This document shows positions 6,106 to 11,834 of a stretch of DNA of 11,834 nucleotides, in pieces (the stretch's first letter is position 1; every line of letters begins with the position of its first letter). Both the position numbers and the translations under genes were made by a program. The stretch is from assembly GCA_900552195.1 (NCBI GenBank), contig URYO01000024.1:1-11834 (forward strand), read 5' to 3'. Source of the stretch: an uncultured Sutterella sp. (lineage in GTDB: Bacteria; Pseudomonadota; Gammaproteobacteria; Burkholderiales; Burkholderiaceae_F). The notes beneath the pieces are model-generated. The model searched no databases, was not told where the DNA came from, and saw only the letters and a program-made list of their open reading frames with translations.

Positions 6106-6160
6106 GAACGAAGCTTGTTAACCCGTGAAATATTCTAAAAAGATTCAGCAAGCAAAGGAA

Positions 6161-6193
6161 ATAAAAAATCCTCGGTCATTTCTGACCGAGGAT
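6161..6193 (-). terminator. intrinsic terminator of the formate dehydrogenase operon
   Basis: On the minus strand an 11-bp perfect stem (ATCCTCGGTCA at 6168-6178 with TGACCGAGGAT at 6183-6193, 4-base loop) is followed by a T-rich run (6161-6168 read in reverse). It lies about 50 bases beyond the fdnI stop. Confidence 0.88.
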
Positions 6194-6206
6194 CCAAGCT
6201 CTGAGT

Positions 6207-6230
6207 TTAGCGTCCGGAGCTGGACGCTAA
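6207..6230 (-). other. second hairpin just after fdnI
   Basis: TTAGCGTCC (6207-6215) pairs perfectly with GGACGCTAA (6222-6230) over a 6-base loop, between the fdnI stop and the intrinsic terminator. With no T-run on either side it is more likely an mRNA 3'-end stabiliser than a terminator. Confidence 0.5.
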
Positions 6231-6241
6231 TTTATGGTTGA

Positions 6242-7000
6242 TTATTTCTCCCAACCTTCGGAGGCGGTATCACCGCGTTTCTTTTCGCCGTCTTTAACTT
6301 CTACGACATTCTTACCGATGGCCAGTTCATTGTTAGCCCAGTAGCCCCAGTGATAGGCGGCATCAGCTTCTTTGATCTTGCCGTTGCCGAACATTAGGTT
6401 CAGCGTGCCGTGGTACGGTTCGAAGATACCGGCACCGAGGTAAATGTGGCCGAGGCCGAAGACGATGATCACAATGAAGGAGATGTCGTGGACGATCTTA
6501 GCGGTAAGAAGTGTGGACTGAGAGAAATGGTAAGCCCATTCCCCGCCGGGCAGAAGGCCGGTGTTGAGCCACAGGATCATGCCGGAGATCGCTGCGAAGA
6601 CGCCTGCGAAGAGCAGGGTTCCGTCGGCAACACGCTGCAGGGACTTAACTTCACGCTGCGGAGGCATGTGAACCTTGCCGGGAGCGAAAAGATAAGGAAG
6701 GAAGCGCATGGCGAACGTGCGGTCGTCAGCATCCCATTTGCCGAAGATGTTGTTCTTAAAGAGATGAACAAAACCCTTCGGAGAAATGATGATCGCCAGA
6801 AGCGGAATCAGAATGAACGGAATGGCAAGCAGTCTGTGCGTCCAACGCATAGCGATAGTGAACTCGCTGCCTACGCCGTTGTTCCAGGCGGTGACCATAA
6901 CGAACAGTCCTGTGATCGCAAGCAGGATGCAGGAAATCGCTACAACACCGTGCGTGATTCGTGCCAAAACAGAATGGCGCTGGATGTATTTAGTAATCAT
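6242..7000 (-). CDS. fdnI: formate dehydrogenase gamma subunit, cytochrome b556
   Basis: A 252-residue inner-membrane dihaem cytochrome b that takes electrons from the Fe-S subunit and reduces menaquinone. Four transmembrane segments are visible (about 18-38, 54-73, 126-148, 169-190). Candidate haem ligands are H17 (RITHGV), H55 (RWTHRLL), H171 (KIVHDISF) and H185 (GLGHIYLG). These match the four-His layout of E. coli FdnI, including the 14-residue spacing of the last pair. The soluble C-terminus (SEGWEK end) is somewhat longer than in E. coli FdnI (about 217 residues). ATG 7000 has AGAGGA five bases upstream that overlaps the fdnH stop, so translation is coupled to fdnH (11-base gap). It is the last gene of the operon. 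Confidence 0.95.
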   Translation of the reverse strand: MITKYIQRHSVLARITHGVVAISCILLAITGLFVMVTAWNNGVGSEFTIAMRWTHRLLAIPFILIPLLAIIISPKGFVHLFKNNIFGKWDADDRTFAMRFLPYLFAPGKVHMPPQREVKSLQRVADGTLLFAGVFAAISGMILWLNTGLLPGGEWAYHFSQSTLLTAKIVHDISFIVIIVFGLGHIYLGAGIFEPYHGTLNLMFGNGKIKEADAAYHWGYWANNELAIGKNVVEVKDGEKKRGDTASEGWEK

Positions 7001-7011
7001 GGTGGTCCTCT

Positions 7012-7932
7012 TTACTCTGCATTTTCTCTGCGTTCTTGCTCAGCAGCTTCTTTCTTGGCTTCGCGGAGATATTCTTCACCGCGTTTACGCTGAGCAGGAG
7101 TCCAATGTTCCTTGGCCTCTTCAATCGTCATCTTACGACGACGGTAGCCCAAAGCGGCAACGAAGGACACGGCCAGGCCGGCAACGGTAGCGGCGGCAGC
7201 CAAACCGGCACCCGGCTGAGCCAGTTTGCTCAGTGTGGCGAGCGGGCTAGGCTGTGCCCCCTTGACGAGGCCTTGAGCTTCGGCACCAAACTTGCAGACC
7301 TGAAGAATATGCAGGCCGCCGCATTCGTTTTCGCCGTAAAGCTCGGCTTTATCGTAGCCGCGGGACTTCAGGAATTCGACGCGTTCCTTGCCGAGTTTGA
7401 TCATCTCGTCGCGCGGACCGAAGTGCAAAGCCCCCGGCTGGCAAGTCTTGACGCAGGCTGGAAGCATGCCGTTTTCTAAACGATCCCAGCACATCGTGCA
7501 CTTGTCGATCTTGGGTTCGTCGCCGTAGTAGCGGGGAACATCAAACGGACAGGCCATTTCGCAGTAGCGGCAGCCGATGCATTTATCCGGAGAAACGGAA
7601 ACAACACCGTTTTCTTCGTACTTCAGGCAGCCGGTCGGGCAGACTGTGACGCAGCCGGCGTTGGTGCAGTGGAAGCAGGAACGGCGTCCGAAAGCCCACT
7701 CAACGGGACGCAGCTGGTTGTCAGACTTCTTTTCTTTAAAAGTCATGACCAGACGATTGCTGCCGTTGAGGTCTTGCGGGTTCTGATAACTTCCGGAGAA
7801 CGGGAAGGCGTTCATTCCGAGATTGGAATACAGAACGTTCCATTGTTTACAGGCGACTTGGCATCCTTTGCATCCTGTGCATTTGGAGGCATCGTAAAGC
7901 ATCGCCATTTCTTTTCTTGTGTAGATAGACAT
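7012..7932 (-). CDS. fdnH: formate dehydrogenase beta subunit, four [4Fe-4S] clusters with membrane anchor
   Basis: A 306-residue electron-transfer subunit that wires the periplasmic catalytic subunit to cytochrome b. Sixteen cysteines form four clusters: C18/21/24/28, C86/89/94/98, C118/121/124/128 and C145/148/160/164. There is no signal peptide, as expected for a subunit exported together with the Tat-bearing alpha subunit. A C-terminal hydrophobic helix (about residues 240-262, LAAAATVAGLAVSFVAAL) anchors it and is followed by a 44-residue highly charged tail starting YRRRK, which would stay in the cytoplasm. The tail looks longer than in E. coli FdnH (about 294 residues in all). The start is ATG 7932 with GGAGG about seven bases upstream. 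It lies 15 bases after fdnG. The family assignment is secure. Confidence 0.96.
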   Translation of the reverse strand: MSIYTRKEMAMLYDASKCTGCKGCQVACKQWNVLYSNLGMNAFPFSGSYQNPQDLNGSNRLVMTFKEKKSDNQLRPVEWAFGRRSCFHCTNAGCVTVCPTGCLKYEENGVVSVSPDKCIGCRYCEMACPFDVPRYYGDEPKIDKCTMCWDRLENGMLPACVKTCQPGALHFGPRDEMIKLGKERVEFLKSRGYDKAELYGENECGGLHILQVCKFGAEAQGLVKGAQPSPLATLSKLAQPGAGLAAAATVAGLAVSFVAALGYRRRKMTIEEAKEHWTPAQRKRGEEYLREAKKEAAEQERRENAE

Positions 7933-7947
7933 TACAGATCCTCCGAA

Positions 7948-10900
7948 TTATTTGGCTTTTTCAACGTTGACCAGGAAGGCCTTGTATTCAGGAATGTAGG
8001 AGTTCGGATCGCCTACGTTCGGAGAAAGGTCGTTCATGGTATCGCCGGTAGCATAGGCAGATGCCCAGCTCCAGTGGTGAATCAAACCGATGGTGTGTGT
8101 CTTCTTGCCGTTAATTTCAAGCGGCCGGTAGCGGACGGTAACCATCGCGAAGGCCTTAATGGAGCCGCGATTGTTCCAGACACGGATTTCATCGCCGTTC
8201 TTAATGCCTTTTTCTTTAGCCAGTTCTTCGGAAATTTCAACGAAAGGTCTCGGCATGATTTCGACGAGCCACGGAATGTTGCGGGTCTGTGTACCGGACT
8301 GCCAGTGTTCGCAGACGGAGTAAGACGTTGCAACGATCGGGTACTCTTCGCTGTTGCCGCGTTTGATGGACTCTTTCCACTTTGTGAACTGAACCATCGG
8401 GCTGTCTTGACGGCCGTTCATCACGTTCTTCGTCGGAGATTCGTACGGTTCATAGTGTTCGGGCAGAGGACCGTCTTTCATCGGGTAGCTGAACAAGCGG
8501 GCGTCCTGTTCCCAGGTCATGAAGAAGGCCTTGTTGTTCGGCGGTACCGGAACAACCTTGCCGTCTTCAACGCGGGTTTCCACGAAGTCGCCGACGTCGT
8601 TGTTGATCCAGCGGGAACCGTTCCATTCAACCAGCATCTTCTTGGGGTTCCAAGGTTTGCCGTTCATGTCGGCAGACGCACGGTTGTAAAGGATTCGACG
8701 GTTGGCAGGCCAAGAGAAGGAGAATTCGCTGTAAAGGCCCAATCCTGAAGGATCTGCCAGAGAGCGGCGGGTGCAGGGCTGAGCCATAGCATCCCATTTC
8801 TCGTTTTCGTTGTTGAAGTAGCCGCCGTAAATCCACATACCGCAGGCAGTGTCGCCGTCGGCTGTGAGTTCGCCGTAGCCCTTCAGCAGTTTGCCGGTCT
8901 TGGTGCTGTAGCCGTTAATGGCGTGAGCAACTGCCTTGATATCGAGCTGACCCTGCGGATTGCGGTAATCCCAGTTGACCTTGGTAACCTGGTCGGGATT
9001 GACGCCGCCTTCCTGACGATAGAGCTGAGCGATACGGTTGAACAGACGAGTCATGATCTCGAAGTCGCTCTTAGCCTGTCCTGCCGGTTCAACGGCTTTC
9101 TGACGCCACTGCAGCCAGCGGCCGGAGTTGGCGATAGAACCTTCTTTTTCGTAAATCAGGGCAGCCGGCAGCATGTAGACGGTTGTCTGAATTTCTTCAG
9201 GCTTCATGCCCGGAGCTTTCCAGAAGGTAGCGGTTTCAGTTGCGAACCAGTCGGCAACGATCATCCAGTCAAGCTTGCCGAGAACTTCGCGACAGTACTT
9301 TGTGTTCGGTTCGGAATGAGCCGGGTTCATACCCCAAACCAAGTAACCCTTGATCTGGTTTTCCGCCATGTAGTGGAAGGTCGGGATGGTGGAGTCGTTG
9401 TGCTTCAGAGAGCGCTTCGGCAGAAGGTCATAGCAGTAGTTGTTTTCTGCTGTGGCGTTGTCGCCGTACCATTCTTTCAGCATGGAAACCATGAACTTCG
9501 GCTTGTTCATGTAGTAGCCGTCGGCATAGGTTTCTTTAGAAAGGTAAGCATCCAATGTCGGATGGTTCTGCTGGATCGGCCAAGCGAGGTAGCCCGGAGC
9601 GTAGTCCATGGTGGCGCCGACGTCGGTAGAACCCTGAACGTTCGGTTCGCCGCGGAGGGCGTTAATACCGCCGCCTGCAACACCGACGTTGCCTAAGAGC
9701 AGCTGGATGATGCACATGGCGCGGCAGTTCTGGCTACCGTAGGAGTGCTGAGTCTGGCCGAGCGCATATAGGATTGTTCCGCTCTTTTCCGGGGCGCCGG
9801 AAGAAGCATATGTCTTATAAACTTCTTCAAGCAGCTCGGGCTTGATACCGGTAACCTCGCTGACTTTCTGCAGCGTGTAGCGGTCATAGTGCTTGGCAAG
9901 CAGATTCAGAACGCAGTTCGGATCCTGCAGGGAAGCATCTTTCTTAGGTACCTTGAGTGCCGGATGGTTGAACTTAGGCACACCGGGGTTGTCAACCCAT
10001 GCACCGGGGGCACTGGGTTCGGTGTTCCAAGGAATAACTTTTTCTGTCTGGTACATCCAGGTCTTGTTGCTGTAAGCCTTTTCTTTTTCATCCCAGCCGG
10101 AGAAGAGGCCGTCGGCAACGTCGAACTTATAAGAGGGATCGATCAGGAAGGTCGCGTTCGTGTAGTTCATCACGTACTCTTTCTGATAGAGCTTCTTATC
10201 AAGGATGTAGCGGATCATGCCGCCGAAGAAGGCGATATCGGTACCCGGACGAATCGGAGCGTACATATCGGCCTGAGAGGCGGTACGTGTAAAGCGCGGG
10301 TCAACAACGATCCACTTGGCTCCGCGGTCAACGGCACGATGACACCAGCGGGAAGAAAGCGGATGGTTTTCAACGTTGTTGGAACCGATGGTCATGATGA
10401 CGTCAGCGTTCTGGAAGTCACACCAGTGGCTGGTCATGGAGCCGCGTCCGAAGGACGGAGCAAGACCGGAAACGGTAGAGGAGTGGCAGACACGGGTCTG
10501 GTTGTCGATCTGGACAACACCGAGAGAACGGGCGAATTTCTGAACAAGCCAGGCTTCTTCGCAGTTCAGCTGTGCAGCACCGTAGCTCGCGATGCCTTCG
10601 CAGCGGTTGACGGTAACACCGTCTTCTTCTTTAGTGTAGCTCTCGTCACGAGTTTTCTTAATTTTGCGCGCCATCTCGTCGATAGCCTGAGACCAGGAAA
10701 TGGGTTCCCATTCACTGGAGCCGGGGCGGCGAACCAGAGGCTGTGTGAGGCGGTGCGGATGCATCACTAAGCGGTGGTCTTTATCAACGATCTTTCTCAG
10801 ACCGGTCAGACCGGCGCCTTTCGGGCAAAGGCCGCCCAGGTTCACGGGGTTGTCAGGGTCGCCTTCAATATTAATAAGCTGACCGTCGCGGACGGAACAA

Positions 10901-11079
10901 ATGGTTCCGCAGCCGCCGGAGCAGTAGCAGCAGATGTTTAAGTATTCTTTGGTATCTGCCAGTTTCCATTTGCCGATTTGACCGGGAAGGAAGCGGGAGG
11001 CCGCAGATGCGTGGAATGCGGTAGCCGCGCCGGTCAAACCGACAGCAGATTTTAAAAATATACGACGAGATGTGCGCAT
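7948..11079 (-). CDS. fdnG: formate dehydrogenase alpha subunit, Mo/W-bis-MGD, Cys-type, Tat-exported
   Basis: A 1,043-residue periplasmic catalytic subunit oxidising formate to CO2. It opens with a Tat signal TSRRIFLK (residues 3-10), likely cleaved after ASA (24-26). Next is the [4Fe-4S] site C50-x2-C53-x3-C57 with C85 in CPKG, where K87 is the conserved electron-path lysine. The metal ligand region is QTRVCHSSTV: C198 (codon TGC at 10488-10486) stands where E. coli FdnG has selenocysteine, followed by the catalytic H199. The rest has the molybdopterin oxidoreductase fold, with GTDIAFFGGMIRYIL and GQTQHSYGSQNCRAM, and a C-terminal molydopterin dinucleotide-binding domain. Length is close to FdnG (1,015). 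The start is ATG 11079 with AAAGGA eight bases upstream. First gene of fdnGHI. No fdhE or fdhD maturation gene is visible. Whether it uses Mo or W cannot be told. Confidence 0.97.
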   Translation of the reverse strand: MRTSRRIFLKSAVGLTGAATAFHASAASRFLPGQIGKWKLADTKEYLNICCYCSGGCGTICSVRDGQLINIEGDPDNPVNLGGLCPKGAGLTGLRKIVDKDHRLVMHPHRLTQPLVRRPGSSEWEPISWSQAIDEMARKIKKTRDESYTKEEDGVTVNRCEGIASYGAAQLNCEEAWLVQKFARSLGVVQIDNQTRVCHSSTVSGLAPSFGRGSMTSHWCDFQNADVIMTIGSNNVENHPLSSRWCHRAVDRGAKWIVVDPRFTRTASQADMYAPIRPGTDIAFFGGMIRYILDKKLYQKEYVMNYTNATFLIDPSYKFDVADGLFSGWDEKEKAYSNKTWMYQTEKVIPWNTEPSAPGAWVDNPGVPKFNHPALKVPKKDASLQDPNCVLNLLAKHYDRYTLQKVSEVTGIKPELLEEVYKTYASSGAPEKSGTILYALGQTQHSYGSQNCRAMCIIQLLLGNVGVAGGGINALRGEPNVQGSTDVGATMDYAPGYLAWPIQQNHPTLDAYLSKETYADGYYMNKPKFMVSMLKEWYGDNATAENNYCYDLLPKRSLKHNDSTIPTFHYMAENQIKGYLVWGMNPAHSEPNTKYCREVLGKLDWMIVADWFATETATFWKAPGMKPEEIQTTVYMLPAALIYEKEGSIANSGRWLQWRQKAVEPAGQAKSDFEIMTRLFNRIAQLYRQEGGVNPDQVTKVNWDYRNPQGQLDIKAVAHAINGYSTKTGKLLKGYGELTADGDTACGMWIYGGYFNNENEKWDAMAQPCTRRSLADPSGLGLYSEFSFSWPANRRILYNRASADMNGKPWNPKKMLVEWNGSRWINNDVGDFVETRVEDGKVVPVPPNNKAFFMTWEQDARLFSYPMKDGPLPEHYEPYESPTKNVMNGRQDSPMVQFTKWKESIKRGNSEEYPIVATSYSVCEHWQSGTQTRNIPWLVEIMPRPFVEISEELAKEKGIKNGDEIRVWNNRGSIKAFAMVTVRYRPLEINGKKTHTIGLIHHWSWASAYATGDTMNDLSPNVGDPNSYIPEYKAFLVNVEKAK

Positions 11080-11102
11080 AAATTGTGTCCTTTAGCATAC
11101 AA

Positions 11103-11149
11103 GTGCAACATTTGCACAAGTCCTGGGGTGGATTCGGCGGTTGCGCCGA
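11103..11149 (-). promoter_or_regulatory. two small inverted repeats in the fdnG leader
   Basis: GTGCAA/TTGCAC (11103-11117, 3-base loop) and TCGGCG/CGCCGA (11134-11149, 4-base loop) lie in the expected 5' untranslated leader between the candidate promoter and the fdnG ribosome binding site (11088-11093). They could be operator or leader structures. No known regulator is assigned. Confidence 0.35.
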
Positions 11150-11157
11150 TTGCGGTC

Positions 11158-11187
11158 ACTTTAGGCGCCTGACTCATAAGGTGTCAA
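11158..11187 (-). promoter_or_regulatory. candidate sigma70-type promoter of the fdnGHI operon
   Basis: On the minus strand a perfect -35 TTGACA (11187-11182) is separated by 18 bases from TAAAGT (11163-11158), a 4 of 6 match to the -10 consensus. It lies about 80 bases before the fdnG start. No clear FNR box was found beside it. Confidence 0.45.
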
Positions 11188-11340
11188 TAAGATTTGAAGA
11201 TTAATGAGCAGGCTGATAAGTTTTGCAAACAACGGAAAAATAAGGATAATTTTACGAATAGTTACACAGGGCTACAAAATAACAATAACTATGGGGTAAA
11301 TAACTCCATCGAATAAATCGATAGAATCAAAAGAAACATG

Positions 11341-11490
11341 ATGCGGCCTTTAGTAAAAACCCTAAAATCAAATAGATCCGCCCTTTATTGGCACGAAAAT
11401 TTGTTCTTTCACAGAAAATTCACGGAGCGTGCTAAATGGGAAGGTTTTTTCAAAATAACGTCAAAAATCCTCAAAAAATTGGATAAATAA
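11341..11490 (+). CDS. possible small basic protein, 49 residues
   Basis: An ATG frame of 49 residues, rich in Lys and Arg (for example KFTERAKWEGFFKITSKILKK near the end), stops at 11488-11490 immediately before a palindrome with a T-run. There is no convincing Shine-Dalgarno, only an A-rich leader, and no family is recognised. It may be a small protein, part of a small RNA, or chance. Confidence 0.2.
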   Translation: MRPLVKTLKSNRSALYWHENLFFHRKFTERAKWEGFFKITSKILKKLDK

Positions 11491-11514
11491 CCGTATTAAT
11501 ACGGATGGTTTTTT
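11491..11514 (+). terminator. terminator-like palindrome
   Basis: CCGTA-TTAA-TACGG (11491-11504) is followed after ATGG by six T. The short stem makes it weak. It would end a plus-strand transcript from the region of the small ORF. Confidence 0.4.
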
Positions 11515-11764
11515 ACATTTTATGTCATATTTAGAAACATTAGAATTACGCGCTTTGAGCTTTTTGGAATTTGAAAGTGCTAAGCAAAATCACATTTTTA
11601 GGTAATAACCGCATCACGGTACGCCGTAGAAGGGCGGAAAATTTTCCTCAAGTTGCAGTGCCTCACTCGGCTTGTTACCAATTGCTCGAAAACCCGCTCT
11701 GACCCCTTGATTTTGCGATATTAATTTTAGGCGCATTGAATTAGGCAAAGAGATCGTACGGCTA

Positions 11765-11797
11765 AAAAAGAACCTCGTCGATTGATTTCTGACGAGG
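11765..11797 (-). terminator. terminator for a minus-strand gene beyond the right edge
   Basis: On the minus strand CCTCGTC (11797-11791) pairs with GACGAGG (11779-11773) over an 11-base loop. TTCTTTTTT follows (11772-11764 read in reverse). No complete gene for it is inside the window. Confidence 0.6.
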
Positions 11798-11834
11798 CAA
11801 ACCGACGTCCTTGCCGATAACGAATGCAAATATC

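Larger units (their letters stand above)
11188..11834. other. largely non-coding stretch
   Basis: No recognisable gene covers this AT-rich stretch. It holds short inverted repeats such as ATGGGGT/ACTCCAT near 11291-11309, a possible small ORF (11341-11490), a terminator-like palindrome (11491-11514) and a minus-strand terminator near the right edge. The longest frame is on the minus strand (11829-11614, from a TTG) and shows no family features. Confidence 0.5.

Noticed and set aside
6113..6120. GCTTGTTA as a degenerate copy of the left IS flank GCTTGACA
   Set aside because: It is seven bases beyond the right end and matches at only 6 of 8, so it is not a target duplication.
3731..6221. CCGGAGCT at 3731, 6034 and 6214
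   Set aside because: Three copies of an 8-mer, two lying within hairpins that differ otherwise; too short and too irregular to be called a repeat family.
6410..7190. plus-strand open frames across fdnI
   Set aside because: They are shadows of the cytochrome b subunit gene.
7669..8748. 359-residue plus-strand open frame, with others at 8923-9696 and 9889-10770
   Set aside because: These are antisense to the fdnH and fdnG genes, and no family features are seen.
11188..11220. possible FNR box upstream of fdnG
   Set aside because: The nearest candidate (TTGAAGATTAATGA) lacks the second half-site ATCAA.
11614..11829. 71-residue minus-strand open frame at the right edge
   Set aside because: It begins at a TTG without a Shine-Dalgarno, crosses the terminator hairpin and shows no recognisable motif. 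It could be the tail of a gene off the edge, but nothing supports it.
1..11834. CRISPR array, tRNA or rRNA gene
   Set aside because: No regularly spaced direct repeats and no cloverleaf or rRNA sequence were seen on either strand.

Overview
The window looks like the chromosome of an anaerobic, respiring, Gram-negative bacterium. A betaproteobacterial gut anaerobe of the Sutterellaceae type (Sutterella, Parasutterella) is my best guess. This rests on gene style rather than on a marker gene: Tat-exported flavoprotein reductases paired with small multihaem cytochromes c, a membrane-bound formate dehydrogenase with Cys in place of Sec, and roughly 50% GC. There is no rRNA, tRNA or CRISPR array.

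Layout from left to right. (1) The minus strand from 555 to the left edge is the N-terminal part of a DUF4422-type capsular polysaccharide glycosyltransferase that runs out of the window. (2) Plus strand 759-2877 is a two-gene periplasmic redox module: a Tat-exported FAD flavoprotein of the fumarate reductase / ketosteroid dehydrogenase superfamily and a tetrahaem cytochrome c. A hairpin separates the two genes and an intrinsic terminator follows. (3) Positions 2988-6105 are one IS66-family insertion sequence with recognisable terminal inverted repeats, tnpA, tnpB and a long tnpC. It has apparent single-base frameshifts in the tnpB start and at two points in tnpC, so it is probably decaying. 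(4) Minus strand 11079-6242 is a compact fdnGHI-type operon: a Tat-exported molybdenum or tungsten formate dehydrogenase catalytic subunit, a four-cluster ferredoxin subunit with a membrane anchor, and a cytochrome b556 subunit. A strong terminator sits at 6161-6193 and a candidate promoter at 11158-11187. (5) Positions 11080-11834 are mostly non-coding, with several hairpins, one possible 49-residue small ORF followed by a terminator-like palindrome, and a terminator for a minus-strand transcript coming from beyond the right edge.

How the genes could work together (inference): formate dehydrogenase oxidises formate in the periplasm and passes electrons through its Fe-S and haem b subunits to menaquinone. 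The flavoprotein and tetrahaem cytochrome form the other end of an anaerobic chain, in which a quinol dehydrogenase encoded elsewhere would feed the cytochrome and the flavoprotein would reduce an organic acceptor. The acceptor is unknown. The flavoprotein lacks the His and Arg residues expected of a true fumarate reductase, and this is the most interesting biology in the window. The other notable signals are a perfect hairpin that buries the ribosome binding site of the IS66 tnpA gene and the terminator inside the IS between tnpB and tnpC.
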